Made by a program: the position numbers and the translations under genes. Shown in pieces: positions 1 through 8,199 of a stretch of DNA of 64,000 bases (its first letter is position 1; each line of letters begins with the position of its first letter). The stretch spans positions 277,067 through 341,066 of the forward strand of contig NZ_JAKUCN010000004.1 in the NCBI RefSeq assembly GCF_022808595.1. Reading direction: 5' to 3'. This DNA comes from Microvirga solisilvae. GTDB taxonomy: Bacteria; Pseudomonadota; Alphaproteobacteria; Rhizobiales; Beijerinckiaceae. The notes beneath the pieces are model-generated. The model made no database searches. It was not told where the DNA came from and saw nothing but the letters and a program-made list of their open reading frames with translations.

Positions 1-1
1 C

Positions 2-1354
2 GTCACGCCGTTCCTGCTGCTTCTGGGCGATGGCGCAGGCGTGAATCCGCCTGTGCCGGTGAATGCTCGCGTGACACTGGGACGTGAGCGCGACGCGAGC
101 CGCCTCGATGTGATGGGACAGGTTGCAAACAACGCCGTGCAGGCCAGACTCAACGTCCGCTCCCGCTCCGAGATCGGCGGTGAGATATCGCTCGACAAGC
201 TCTCATTGCCGTGGCTGACGACAGCATTGGCGCTGAACATTCCAGGCGATCCCAATGCCACGGCCATCTGGTCGAACGCGAGCTTTGGTCAGAGCGGCAG
301 GCTTGTGAGCGGCGGGCAGGTAACGTTCCGTGTTGGCACGCTCGATCTGGGACGCGGGATCCAGGGCACGCGTGCGAGCTTCACGGTCGAGGCTCAGACC
401 GATGGCATCTCGATCCGCAATCTCGATACCAGCATCGGTCCAGGACGTCTCACGGGTTCCACGACCATCACGCGCCAGGGAGCGACAGCCACCGTTGTCG
501 GCGAAGGTGCGATCGATAGCGTGCCGCTCTGGGCGTTGAGCGGATCGTCGCCTATCGAGGCGGTGCTGTCCGGCAATCTCAAATTCGGCACGGCAGGCGA
601 GAGCATGTCTCAGCTCGTTGCGGCTCTTGGCGGGGCGGGTGACTGGAAGATCACGAAGCTTCGCGTGCCGAATGCGGATCCCTCTGTTTTCGATCGCAGC
701 CTGAAGCGTGCGTTGGCGGAGAACGAGCCTCTGGCCGATGGGAAGCCGGAGGCCATCATCGGTGCGGAGTTGGGACGGGCGGCGCTATCTGCGCAAACAG
801 TCACAACGTCGGCGGCTCTCGTCGGCGGATCGCTGCGTCTCTCGCCCTTCGTCATCGATAGCGGGGCTTCTACATGGCAGGGCGCCGTGACCTTCGATCT
901 CAACACGCTCGCCCTCGAGGCGCGCGGTTCTCTGGTTGCGAAGACGTCGCCTGCCGGATGGACCGGCGCTCCTCCTTCCATCGGGCTCAACTGGCGCGGC
1001 TCGGTTGCCAATCCGGTGCGTGACGTGGATGCGGGGCCGTTCCGCAACGGGCTTGCTGCCATCGTGCTCAAGCGCGAGCTTGAAAAGATCGAAGCCTTCG
1101 AGCGTGCCGCTGCAGAGCGTCAGCGACAGATCCAGGCGCAGCAGGAAGCCGAGCGGCAGCGCTTGAGGGCCCTTGCAGAGGAGGCTGCTCGTCAGACGAG
1201 AGCACAGGCTGAAGCTGACAAGGCCCGCCGTGATGCAGAGCGTTTGCAATCCGAGCAACAGCAGCTGCCGGACGAAGAAGAGTCTGTGCCGCCGCTCAAT
1301 CCGCCGGTCGAGATCCAGCCTGCGCCACCTGTGTTGAACGTGCCGGAACGCTAG
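2..1354 (+). CDS. AsmA-like protein, C-terminal part (5' end outside window)
   Basis: The frame is open from the first complete codon, so this is the 3' part of a longer gene. About 450 codons are visible. The repetitive beta-rich pattern with tests for regularised hydrophobic strands and the long LTGSTTITRQG-type stretches resemble the C-terminal region of AsmA-family proteins, which are large inner-membrane-anchored periplasmic proteins linked to outer-membrane assembly or lipid traffic. The last 110 residues change character: a Glu/Arg/Gln-rich coiled coil (EKIEAFERAAAERQRQ and onward) is followed by an acidic, proline-rich tail. An internal GTG at 41 exists but is unlikely to be the true start. 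It converges with the fumC operon; 11 bp separate the stop codons. Family assignment is by pattern only. Confidence 0.7.
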   Translation, partial: VTPFLLLLGDGAGVNPPVPVNARVTLGRERDASRLDVMGQVANNAVQARLNVRSRSEIGGEISLDKLSLPWLTTALALNIPGDPNATAIWSNASFGQSGRLVSGGQVTFRVGTLDLGRGIQGTRASFTVEAQTDGISIRNLDTSIGPGRLTGSTTITRQGATATVVGEGAIDSVPLWALSGSSPIEAVLSGNLKFGTAGESMSQLVAALGGAGDWKITKLRVPNADPSVFDRSLKRALAENEPLADGKPEAIIGAELGRAALSAQTVTTSAALVGGSLRLSPFVIDSGASTWQGAVTFDLNTLALEARGSLVAKTSPAGWTGAPPSIGLNWRGSVANPVRDVDAGPFRNGLAAIVLKRELEKIEAFERAAAERQRQIQAQQEAERQRLRALAEEAARQTRAQAEADKARRDAERLQSEQQQLPDEEESVPPLNPPVEIQPAPPVLNVPER

Positions 1355-1365
1355 ATTTTTTTCAG

Positions 1366-1587
1366 TCAGGCCACGCGGCCGCGTACATCCATCAGCACGA
1401 ACACGCGGATGGCGGAAGAGAGGTTCTGCTCACCGCGCTCGGCGTCGATGCGTCCGATCAGTGCTTGAACGGAAATCGTCTCGCGCTCCGCGATGTCGCG
1501 CAGCAACTGCCAGAACGGTTCTTCGAGAGAAATGCTCGTGCGGTGACCGGCAATCGAGACGGAACGTTTGACGATGCCTGCGCCCAT
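1366..1587 (-). CDS. Ribbon-helix-helix domain protein
   Basis: A 73-residue protein beginning MGAGIVKRSVSIAGHRTSISLE. A short beta strand (KRSVSIAGHRTSISL) followed by two helices (EPFWQLLRDIAERETIS, VQALIGRIDAER) fits the RHH_4-type ribbon-helix-helix fold used for DNA binding or as an antitoxin-like dimer. The ATG overlaps the stop of the upstream DUF4169 gene in a TGATG junction, so translational coupling is likely. A TTG one codon upstream is also possible. fumC, DUF4169 and this gene form one minus-strand operon. The target is unknown; autoregulation is a reasonable guess only. Confidence 0.8.
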   Translation of the reverse strand: MGAGIVKRSVSIAGHRTSISLEEPFWQLLRDIAERETISVQALIGRIDAERGEQNLSSAIRVFVLMDVRGRVA

Positions 1588-1775
1588 CAAGATTTCTCGT
1601 CGTCGTCGCGCTTGTGAGCATCGATGCGGCGCTGCGCCAGCTCACGCTCGGCTTTGGTCAGTTCCTTCTCCGCCTTGGTGCGGCCGAAGGTGATGCGGTT
1701 CTGGTCGGCGCGGGCCTCCTTGTCGGCCCGCGCCTTGTTCTTGCGCGCCTGGCGCAGATTGATAATCTCTGCCAT
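1587..1775 (-). CDS. DUF4169 family small protein
   Basis: A 62-residue highly charged protein starting MAEIINLRQARKNKARADK, which matches the conserved N-terminus of DUF4169 proteins found beside fumC in Hyphomicrobiales. Nearly all of it is Lys/Arg/Glu/Ala and it should be a single long helix or coiled coil with no membrane segment. The start is 14 bp after the fumC stop and the stop overlaps the next start by one base. A longer upstream extension in the same frame runs antisense-like through fumC and is not real. The function is not known. Confidence 0.85.
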   Translation of the reverse strand: MAEIINLRQARKNKARADKEARADQNRITFGRTKAEKELTKAERELAQRRIDAHKRDDDEKS

Positions 1776-1789
1776 GGCGCGTGTTCTTC

Positions 1790-3181
1790 TTACTCGCCCG
1801 GCTGAAGCATCGTCTCGGGACGAACGATGGCGTCGAAATCTTCCGACGAGACGCCCGCCTTGAGGGCTTCTTCCTTCAGCGTCGTGCCGTTCTTGTGAGC
1901 AGTCTTTGCAATGTAGGCCGCCTTGTCGTAGCCGATGGTCGGCGCGAGCGCCGTCACGAGCATGAGGGAACGGCCCATCAGATCCTGCAGGCGCTCGCGG
2001 TTCGGCTCGATGCCGACGACGCAATTGTCCGTGAAGCTGATCGCGCCGTCCGCGAGCAGGCGGATCGATTGCAGAACCGCGTTCACGATCACCGGCTTGA
2101 ACACGTTGAGCTCGAAATGGCCCTGGGAGCCTGCGAAGGTCACCGTGGTCTGGTTGCCGGCCACCTGGCAGCACAGCATGGTCATCGCTTCGGCCTGGGT
2201 GGGGTTCACCTTGCCGGGCATGATCGACGAGCCGGGCTCGTTCTCAGGCAGCGAGATTTCGCCGATGCCCGAGCGCGGGCCGGAGCCCATGAGGCGGATG
2301 TCGTTGGCGATCTTGAACAGGCCGGCGGAGAGTGCGGCCAGCGCACCGTGCGTGTAGACGAGCGCGTCGTTGGAGGCGAGCGCCTCGAACTTGTTGGCGG
2401 CCGAGGTGAAGGGAAGGGCGGTGAGCTCGACTACCTTCGCGGCGAAGCGGTCGGCGAATTCCGGATGGGCGTTGAGGCCCGTGCCGACGGCGGTGCCGCC
2501 CTGGGCGAGCGCATAGATGCCGGGCAGCGTCTGCTCGATGCGGGCGATGCCGAGACGGACCTGCGCCGCATAGCCGGAGAATTCCTGGCCGAGGGTCACG
2601 GGCGTCGCATCCTGCAAGTGCGTGCGGCCGATCTTCACGATGTCCTTGAACTCTTCCTGCTTGGCTTCGAGCGCCTTCAGCAGGTGCTTGAGAGCCGGGA
2701 TCAGGCGGGCATGAATCTCGCGCGCCACGGCGATGTGCATGGCGGTCGGAAACACGTCGTTGGACGACTGGCCCATGTTCACGTGGTCGTTCGGGTGAAC
2801 CGGCTTCTTGCTGCCGCGTTCGCCGCCGAGGCGCTCGATGGCGAGGTTCGAGAGCACCTCGTTCATGTTCATGTTCGACTGGGTGCCCGAACCGGTCTGG
2901 TAGACCACCAGCGGGAACTCGTCGTTGTGCTTGCCCTGCACCACGTCGGCGGCAGCGGCGGAGATGGCGTCGGCGAGCTTCCCGTCCAGCTTGCCCAGAT
3001 CCTTGTTCACGAGGGCTGCGGCCTGCTTCACGATGGCTAGCGCATGAACGAGGGGGAGCGGCATCTTGTCCGTGCCGATCTTGAAGTTCTGGAGCGAACG
3101 CTGCGTCTGGGCGCCCCAGAGCTTGTCGGCGGGAACTTCGATAGGGCCGAAGGTATCTGTTTCGGTACGGGTCGAGGACAT
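1790..3181 (-). CDS. fumC: Class II fumarate hydratase
   Basis: Catalyses the reversible hydration of fumarate to malate in the TCA cycle as a cytosolic, iron-independent homotetramer. The 463-residue length matches E. coli FumC (467). Visible motifs include the N-terminal [18 protein letters not shown], the [12 protein letters not shown] substrate loop, [10 protein letters not shown], and the superfamily signature [13 protein letters not shown] near residue 316. The ATG at 3181 is chosen because AGAGGTG lies just upstream; the longer reading begins with TTG and has no such site. It is the first gene of the fumC-DUF4169-RHH operon and diverges from the P450 gene. Confidence 0.97.
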   Translation of the reverse strand: MSSTRTETDTFGPIEVPADKLWGAQTQRSLQNFKIGTDKMPLPLVHALAIVKQAAALVNKDLGKLDGKLADAISAAAADVVQGKHNDEFPLVVYQTGSGTQSNMNMNEVLSNLAIERLGGERGSKKPVHPNDHVNMGQSSNDVFPTAMHIAVAREIHARLIPALKHLLKALEAKQEEFKDIVKIGRTHLQDATPVTLGQEFSGYAAQVRLGIARIEQTLPGIYALAQGGTAVGTGLNAHPEFADRFAAKVVELTALPFTSAANKFEALASNDALVYTHGALAALSAGLFKIANDIRLMGSGPRSGIGEISLPENEPGSSIMPGKVNPTQAEAMTMLCCQVAGNQTTVTFAGSQGHFELNVFKPVIVNAVLQSIRLLADGAISFTDNCVVGIEPNRERLQDLMGRSLMLVTALAPTIGYDKAAYIAKTAHKNGTTLKEEALKAGVSSEDFDAIVRPETMLQPGE

Positions 3182-3270
3182 GCTCACCTCTTTCAATGGA
3201 GTTGCGTGTTCTTATCTCAAACTGGGGCTCCCGCAACAGCGAACGCCGCATGACGGCCTTGTAAATTCGG

Positions 3271-4683
3271 ATGACCGACACACTCGACCCACCGCTTTTC
3301 CGCCCGCCCGCTCCGAAACCGCTTCAGGAGCCGCCGGGGCTCCTCGGCTTCCTGCTGGCCGTGCGCCGGAACCCGCTCACGACCTGGACGGAGCGGCATT
3401 TCAATGAGCGCATCATCTCGGGCAGCGGGGCCTTGGGGCGGATCACCGTGGTCAACGACCCGGAGGTGATCCGCCATATCCTGGTCGACAATGCCGCCAA
3501 TTACCGGAAGGACGACCTTCAGCTCCGGGTTCTGGCTCCAGGTCTCGGGCGCGGGCTGCTGACGGCGGAAGGCGAGGAGTGGAAGCTCCAGCGCCGGACC
3601 ATCGCTCCCCTGTTTCCACCCCGCGTGGTGGCAGGCTTCTTCCCAGCCATGACCGAATCGGCCGAGCGGCTCGTGCGCCGCTGGCAGAGGCGGCCGGAGG
3701 GCAGGGAGGTCGATATTTCCCTGGAAATGACCCGCGTGACCCTCGACGTGTTGGAGCGGACGATCTTCTCCAAGGGCGTCGCCCGCGACCCGGACGCCCT
3801 GGGCCGCGCCATCACCCGCTATTTCGAGGGACTGGGACGCATCGACCCCGTGGACATTTTCGGCCTGCCGGATTGGGTGCCGCGCATCGGCCGGTGGCGG
3901 GCCAAGCCCGCGATCCGCTTCTTCGAGGAACTGGTGAGCGAGCTGATCCAGAGCCGTAAAGCCTTGCTGGAGCGGGGTGAGACCGTGCCGCGCGACCTGC
4001 TGACCCTGCTGCTCGAGGCTGCCGACCCAGAAACGGGCAAGGGCCTCAGCGATACCGAGGTCGGCGCCAATATCGTCACCTTTATCGGCGCCGGGCACGA
4101 GACCACGGCCAATGCCTTGTCCTGGTCGATCTATCTGATCTCGCAGGACGAACGCGTTCGGTCTCGCATCGAGGCCGAGGTAGATGAGGTTCTGGGTGAT
4201 GGTCCCGTCGAGCCGCAGCATCTGGACCGGCTCGTCTATACCCGTGCCGTGCTGGATGAGGCCATGCGGCTTTATCCGCCGGCACCGTTCTTGAGCCGCG
4301 CGGCCATCGCCGATGACCGGATCGGAGATATCACCATCGAGGCGGGCACGGTGGTGACCATCGCGCCTTATGTGCTCCACCGTCATCGCACCCTGTGGGA
4401 CGAGCCTGATGCTTTCAGGCCTGAGCGCTTCCTGCCGGGCGAGAAGGAGACAATCGACAGGTTTGCTTATCTCCCGTTCGGTGCGGGACCGCGCGTCTGC
4501 ATCGGCGCGACCTTCGCGCTTCAGGAAGCCGTGATCGTGCTCGCCACCATCGTGCGGTCGGTGCGGCTCGATTTGAAGGAAGGGCACAAGGTCACGCCGC
4601 TCCACCGCATCACGCTGAGGCCTCGGGAGGGCCTGCCGATGCGGCTGACCTATCGGCGGACCGGCATATCGGATTCCCATTGA
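3271..4683 (+). CDS. Cytochrome P450
   Basis: A 470-residue haem-thiolate monooxygenase. The I-helix oxygen-activating motif GAGHETTANAL is near residue 272, the K-helix ExxR (EAMR) near 329, and the haem-binding loop FGAGPRVCIG places the axial cysteine at residue 410. No N-terminal membrane anchor is visible, so it is probably soluble. Neither a ferredoxin nor a ferredoxin reductase gene is adjacent, so electron donors must come from elsewhere. The substrate cannot be predicted; the PxR-rich N-terminus and overall pattern recall bacterial fatty-acid or terpene-type P450s. The start follows an 89-bp divergent gap with fumC. Confidence 0.95.
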   Translation: MTDTLDPPLFRPPAPKPLQEPPGLLGFLLAVRRNPLTTWTERHFNERIISGSGALGRITVVNDPEVIRHILVDNAANYRKDDLQLRVLAPGLGRGLLTAEGEEWKLQRRTIAPLFPPRVVAGFFPAMTESAERLVRRWQRRPEGREVDISLEMTRVTLDVLERTIFSKGVARDPDALGRAITRYFEGLGRIDPVDIFGLPDWVPRIGRWRAKPAIRFFEELVSELIQSRKALLERGETVPRDLLTLLLEAADPETGKGLSDTEVGANIVTFIGAGHETTANALSWSIYLISQDERVRSRIEAEVDEVLGDGPVEPQHLDRLVYTRAVLDEAMRLYPPAPFLSRAAIADDRIGDITIEAGTVVTIAPYVLHRHRTLWDEPDAFRPERFLPGEKETIDRFAYLPFGAGPRVCIGATFALQEAVIVLATIVRSVRLDLKEGHKVTPLHRITLRPREGLPMRLTYRRTGISDSH

Positions 4684-4713
4684 GGCCAGTAGCCGTAGGG
4701 ACGGCTGCGATTG

Positions 4714-4968
4714 TCAAAGAGCGAGCGGGCAAAGGCATGGGGGAATGACCTCGCGAGCGTGTGGCTCCGAGGGTGTGGGGTGAGGGAGACGCGAGAGGTC
4801 GTCCGGTTCGCTTGTGAGAGGGAGAAGAACCTGACGGCCCCTCGCGCACGGTTCTTTTAGGCGTTCATCGTGTCTTGCAACGATGGGCCTCCCGGCCCGG
4901 CTTGCGAGACCGAACCGGGACCGTTCCCGGCTCCGACACATGCGACGCCTCGCGAGCGCGCCCCTCAT
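4714..4968 (-). CDS. Hypothetical Arg-rich reading frame downstream of a LexA-box promoter
   Basis: An 84-codon frame begins MRGALARRRMCRSRERSRF about 12 nt after the predicted transcription start of the promoter at 4987-5015. The composition (Arg, Pro, Cys) is unlike a folded protein and no clear ribosome binding site is seen. It is recorded because the promoter and SOS box above it look genuine and this is the only frame immediately downstream. It could equally be a non-coding RNA or a decayed gene. Confidence 0.2.
   Translation of the reverse strand: MRGALARRRMCRSRERSRFGLASRAGRPIVARHDERLKEPCARGRQVLLPLTSEPDDLSRLPHPTPSEPHAREVIPPCLCPLAL
4825..4858 (+). terminator. Possible intrinsic terminator downstream of the P450 gene
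   Basis: Arms AAGAACC (4825-4831) and GGTTCTT (4850-4856) can pair around a GC-rich loop and are followed by TT. It lies about 140 bp past the P450 stop. The stem is short, so support is modest. Confidence 0.4.
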
Positions 4969-4986
4969 CGAGCCAGGACACCAACA

Positions 4987-5015
4987 CATATAGCCAAGGT
5001 TAGGACCAAAGTCAA
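4987..5015 (-). promoter_or_regulatory. Sigma70-like promoter adjoining a LexA box
   Basis: On the minus strand TTGACT (5015-5010) is followed by a 17-bp spacer and TATATG (4992-4987), a near-consensus housekeeping promoter. The -35 hexamer directly abuts the SOS box at 5016-5030. Confidence 0.6.
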
Positions 5016-5030
5016 GAACAAAAGTGGAAC
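5016..5030 (-). promoter_or_regulatory. Putative LexA (SOS) box
   Basis: On the minus strand the sequence is GTTC-N7-GTTC (plus strand GAAC-N7-GAAC), the direct-repeat SOS operator known for alphaproteobacterial LexA. It is directly upstream of the -35 element, a position expected to allow repression. No known SOS gene lies downstream. Confidence 0.6.
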
Positions 5031-5173
5031 ATGCCTCATCGGGCGTCATCCCGGACGGCGCAGCCGTGTCGGGATCGTGAGCAGGATAAGGCGCTGGAAT
5101 ACCTGTCCCGGGCGGGAGAGGTCGACGCGCGTCAGCGCGGCGGGTGAGGGCATGGCCTCTCAGGGTATGGCAT

Positions 5174-5210
5174 TCCCTCACCCCTGCCCCTCTCCCACTC
5201 GGGAGAGGGG
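5174..5210 (+). repeat. REP-like intergenic palindrome, copy A
   Basis: Contains TCCCTCACCCCTGCCCC followed by an imperfect hairpin CCTCTCCCACTCGGGAGAGG. Near-identical copies occur at 18161-18195 (inverted) and 18556-18594. The head plus GC-rich hairpin is typical of REP elements. Confidence 0.85.
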
Positions 5211-5298
5211 AAACCAACGCCATACGCGTCATGCAATCCCGGCTTGGCTGTGCAGCCCCGGGAGGACGAAAACGGTGATCGTGATTGTTGAGGTTGCG

Positions 5299-5901
5299 TC
5301 AGTTCTTCTTGCGAAACGCATCGAGGCTGACGACCTCGGCGGTGCCGGCTGTGTTCGCTTCCGCCTCTTCGGGCTTGGAAACGGGCACTTCCTCGTTCTT
5401 GGAAGCAGGAGCCTTCTCGGGAGCAGGCTTCTTCTCCGCAGCCGGGGCAGCCTTGCGCGGCTGCTTCAGTTCAACCGGCTCGGAGGGGCGCATGGGCTGC
5501 GGCGCGGGCGGAGCTTCCTCGATCTCGTCTTCCTCCTCCTCGTCCTGACCGTCGAACTTGAGGCCGAACTGCACGGAGGGGTCGAAGAAGCCGGTGAGCG
5601 CATCGAAGGGAATGAGCAGCCGCTCGGGAACGCCGGAGAAGGAGAGACCCACCTCGAAGGTGTGCTCGGTGACGTTCATATCCCAGAACTGGTGCTGGAG
5701 AACGATGGTCATCTCCTGAGGATATTTGTCGCGCAGGCGATTCGAGAGGCGAACGCCGGGGAAATCCGTCTGGAAGGAGATGTAGAAGTGGTGCTCTCCC
5801 GGGAGGCCGTCCTTGCCAGCATCGATCAGCACTTTGCGCACGACGCCTTTCAGCGCGTCCTGCACCAGAAGATCGTAGCGGATCAAGTCTTTGCCGGCCA
5901 T
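5299..5901 (-). CDS. sspB: SspB family ClpXP adaptor protein
   Basis: SspB binds the ssrA tag on stalled-ribosome products and delivers them to ClpXP for degradation. The 200-residue protein has an N-terminal tag-binding domain (about residues 1-125, with GEHHFYISFQTDFPGVRLS and MTIVLQHQFWDM), a very acidic linker (DEEEEDEIEE), a Pro/Ala/Lys-rich flexible region, and a conserved C-terminal tail EVVSLDAFRKKN that is expected to dock on ClpX. The ATG at 5901 follows AAGGG; the frame extends to a TTG two codons earlier. It lies directly downstream of ssrA on the same strand, so adaptor and tag RNA are neighbours. Confidence 0.93.
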   Translation of the reverse strand: MAGKDLIRYDLLVQDALKGVVRKVLIDAGKDGLPGEHHFYISFQTDFPGVRLSNRLRDKYPQEMTIVLQHQFWDMNVTEHTFEVGLSFSGVPERLLIPFDALTGFFDPSVQFGLKFDGQDEEEEDEIEEAPPAPQPMRPSEPVELKQPRKAAPAAEKKPAPEKAPASKNEEVPVSKPEEAEANTAGTAEVVSLDAFRKKN

Positions 5902-5969
5902 AGGCAACCCTTCTTCAGAAATAGAAGTGGAGGCTTCTGTTGCCAGGTGCCTCCGAACCCCGCCTAACG

Positions 5970-6260
5970 GTGCTACCCGCTAGGGCTTTGAGTCGGTGTT
6001 AGGGACCGCTTACGCAGCCACTGCAACCGGAGCATAGTTGTCGTTGGCAACTATAAAAAGGCCCGATATCGGCGGAACCATGCCGAGCGAAAGTCTACCC
6101 TTTACGCCCTCGTCGATCCTATTTCGCCCCCGCCGAAACCCAAGATTTGCCTGGGCTTTGGTGGAGGCGCCGGGTACCGCCCCCGGGTCCGATGGGTTTA
6201 TTCCGATAGCCGTTTATCGCCATAGCCGGTCTTGCGACCGGCATCCCCAATATAGGTGGC
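5970..6260 (-). ncRNA. ssrA: Transfer-messenger RNA, circularly permuted two-piece alpha type
   Basis: tmRNA rescues stalled ribosomes and adds a degradation tag. On the minus strand the acceptor piece comes first and ends in CGCCTCCACCA (6169-6159), with a 5-bp T-arm stem CCGGG/CCCGG around the atypical loop GGCGGTA. After a 27-nt intervening segment the coding piece starts with GGGGGCG at 6131, which pairs perfectly (one G-U) with CGCCTCC to form the acceptor stem. AGGATCGACG follows, as in other tmRNAs. The tag frame ANDNYAPVAVAA-stop lies at 6048-6010. Outer boundaries are approximate because the processed 5' end of the acceptor piece and 3' end of the coding piece cannot be fixed by eye. 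Confidence 0.95.
6010..6048 (-). other. tmRNA proteolysis-tag reading frame
   Basis: The resume codon GCC (6048-6046) begins ANDNYAPVAVAA and ends with TAA (6012-6010). The terminal VAA resembles the LAA/VAA ends recognised by ClpX, and the N-terminal ANDNYA part is the region alpha-type SspB contacts. Confidence 0.95.
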
Positions 6261-6358
6261 GGAATTCGAATTTGAAAGAGCGGGGATAACCTCATGCTGG
6301 GTTAATTCCGACTCGGAGCGGGGGAGGTGGTGTCCTATATTCAGGTTAGGAGCACCCC

Positions 6359-7153
6359 ATGCACGCCTATCACGATCTTCTTCGCCGCATCATGGATGAG
6401 GGCGTCCGCAAGGACGACCGGACCGGGACCGGGACGATTTCCGTCTTCGGCCATCAGATGCGTTTCGATCTGAGCGAGGGCTTCCCGCTCGTCACCACGA
6501 AGAAACTGCACCTGCGCTCGATCATTCACGAGCTGCTCTGGTTCCTGAAGGGCGACACCAACATCCGCTATCTGCAGGAAAACGGCGTCACCATCTGGGA
6601 CGAGTGGGCGGACGAGAACGGTGATCTCGGCCCCGTCTATGGCAAGCAGTGGCGCTCCTGGGCGAAGCCCGACGGCGGAACCGTCGACCAGATCAAGTGG
6701 GTGCTCGACGAGATCAAGCGCAATCCGGATTCCCGTCGTCTCATCGTCTCAGCCTGGAACCCGGCGGAGCTCGACAAGATGGCGCTCGCGCCCTGCCATT
6801 GCCTGTTCCAGTTCTATGTCGCGGAAGGGCGGTTGTCCTGCCAGCTTTATCAGCGCTCGGCAGACGTGTTTCTCGGCGTGCCGTTCAACATCGCGTCCTA
6901 CGCGCTGCTCACGCATATGATGGCGCAGGCAACGGGCCTGCAGCCGGGCGATTTCGTGCATTCCTTCGGTGATGCGCATCTCTACATGAACCATCTGGAG
7001 CAGACGCGCCTGCAGCTCTCGCGCGAACCGCGCGCTTTGCCGAAGCTGCGCTTGAATCCTGCGGTGCGGTCGCTGTTCGACTTCACCTTCGATGACATCG
7101 CCATCGAGGATTACGATCCCCATCCCGCCATCAAGGCGCCCGTTGCGGTCTGA
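6359..7153 (+). CDS. thyA: Thymidylate synthase
   Basis: Methylates dUMP to dTMP using methylene-tetrahydrofolate, which is oxidised to dihydrofolate. The 264-residue length equals E. coli ThyA. The catalytic cysteine is Cys146 in APCHCLFQF, and the phosphate-binding arginines ([19 protein letters not shown]) are visible. TTAGGAG precedes the ATG. The downstream folA gene regenerates tetrahydrofolate from the dihydrofolate produced here, so the thyA-DUF2293-folA order is functionally coherent. The gene diverges from ssrA. Confidence 0.97.
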   Translation: MHAYHDLLRRIMDEGVRKDDRTGTGTISVFGHQMRFDLSEGFPLVTTKKLHLRSIIHELLWFLKGDTNIRYLQENGVTIWDEWADENGDLGPVYGKQWRSWAKPDGGTVDQIKWVLDEIKRNPDSRRLIVSAWNPAELDKMALAPCHCLFQFYVAEGRLSCQLYQRSADVFLGVPFNIASYALLTHMMAQATGLQPGDFVHSFGDAHLYMNHLEQTRLQLSREPRALPKLRLNPAVRSLFDFTFDDIAIEDYDPHPAIKAPVAV

Positions 7154-7158
7154 GGTTG

Positions 7159-7464
7159 ATGAACAGGCGCGAGGCTATTCAAAGCGCCGTCCGGGTTCTG
7201 GCTCCGCGAATCCCGAAGCACGAGTTCGAGTCCGTGACGGATCACGCATTGGGCAGCCGCGGTCTTCACACCGCCTCGCCGGAAACAGCGGCGTGGCTGT
7301 CGATTACCGCCTACATCCGCCACAGGCTGACCGATTACGACAATCTTCTCGATGAAGGCTACGATGTGGAGAGCGCCCGCTTCTTCGTGCTCGACGACAT
7401 GAATGCCATTCTCGAGGAATGGGGTTCTCCGCGCCGTGTTCTGGCAGAGGATGAGGCGGAGTGA
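7159..7464 (+). CDS. DUF2293-like small protein
   Basis: A 101-residue soluble protein with the pattern REAIQSAVRVLAPRIPKHEF ... VTDHALGSRGLHTASPETAAWLSITAYIRH ... YDNLLDEGYDVESARFFVLDDMN, which I recognise as DUF2293-like. It is all-helical by pattern with no catalytic motif. A TTG at 7156 is one codon upstream, but the ATG at 7159 is preferred. It starts 5 bp after thyA and sits between thyA and folA, so it is probably co-transcribed with nucleotide-synthesis genes. Function unknown; the family name is from memory. Confidence 0.8.
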   Translation: MNRREAIQSAVRVLAPRIPKHEFESVTDHALGSRGLHTASPETAAWLSITAYIRHRLTDYDNLLDEGYDVESARFFVLDDMNAILEEWGSPRRVLAEDEAE

Positions 7465-7550
7465 GTCTGAGCAGGTTCTCCAGCATCACATCATATTTCT
7501 TCGTGCAGCGCGTCACCGGCGATGCGCTTTACAAACTTGCGGAGGCCTAA

Positions 7551-8063
7551 GTGGCGTATCCTCTCATTCTCGTGGTCGCTGCGGCGGAAAACGGCGTCAT
7601 CGGGCGCGACAATCAATTGCTCTGGCGGATCAGAACCGACCTGAAGCGCTTTCGTGATCTCACCATGGCCAAGCCGATGATCATGGGACGCAAGACCTTT
7701 GAATCGATCGGCAAGCCGTTGCCGGGGCGCGAGACCATCGTGCTGACACGCGATGAAGGTTTCTCCGCGCCGGGCACCCATGTGGTACATTCCTGGGACG
7801 AAGCTGTTGCGAAGGGCGAGGAGCTTGCCCGCGCCATGGGAGCCGATGCCGTCGCCGTCGTGGGTGGTGCGGAAATCTATAAGATCGCCCTGTCGCATGT
7901 GCAGATGATCTACCTCACCGAAGTCGCTGCCGCACCGGAAGGGGATGCCTTCTTCCCGCCTGTGGATCGCGCAGAATTCCGAGAAACGGCACGAATTTCT
8001 CATCCTAAAGGCCCGGATGACGAGCATCCGTTTACCTTTATCGATCTTGTGAGGCGTTCCTGA
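7551..8063 (+). CDS. folA: Dihydrofolate reductase
   Basis: Reduces dihydrofolate to tetrahydrofolate with NADPH. The 170-residue protein shows the N-terminal LVVAAAENGVIGRDNQLLWRIRTDLKRFRDLT, MIMGRKTFESIGKPLPGRETIVLTR, and VVGGAEIY motifs of DHFR. The start is GTG after GGAGG at about 7540. The usual LPW of the substrate loop is LLWRI here, a minor variation. It pairs metabolically with thyA. Confidence 0.96.
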   Translation: MAYPLILVVAAAENGVIGRDNQLLWRIRTDLKRFRDLTMAKPMIMGRKTFESIGKPLPGRETIVLTRDEGFSAPGTHVVHSWDEAVAKGEELARAMGADAVAVVGGAEIYKIALSHVQMIYLTEVAAAPEGDAFFPPVDRAEFRETARISHPKGPDDEHPFTFIDLVRRS

Positions 8064-8199
8064 GCGATGCCAAGGTTGACGAACGGCTCTTGAATCCCCA
8101 ATTCGCAGGCTTGACAGGCGGAAAAGGGAAAATCCAAAACCGTCTTTAAATTCCCATCGGCCTTCCAGCCGGTCTTTGCAGAGTGAGGAAAGACGTCCT

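Larger units (their letters stand above)
4684..5298. other. 615-bp gene-poor region between the P450 gene and sspB
   Basis: No convincing conserved protein gene is present. The stretch contains a possible P450 terminator, a Lex-A-box promoter pointing left (4987-5030), an 84-codon Arg-rich reading frame downstream of that promoter, and a REP-like palindrome (5174-5210). A diffuse partial relative of the REP sequence (GGGGTGAGGGA) is seen near 4778-4792. Confidence 0.7.

Noticed and set aside
1781..3040. 419-codon plus-strand frame
   Set aside because: It is antisense to fumC, whose motifs are unmistakable; the frame is a GC-rich shadow.
4870..5967. 365-codon plus-strand frame
   Set aside because: It crosses the LexA-box region, the REP copy and the whole of sspB in antisense; low-complexity composition.
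6038..6289. 83-codon plus-strand frame
   Set aside because: It lies entirely within the ssrA RNA gene on the opposite strand.
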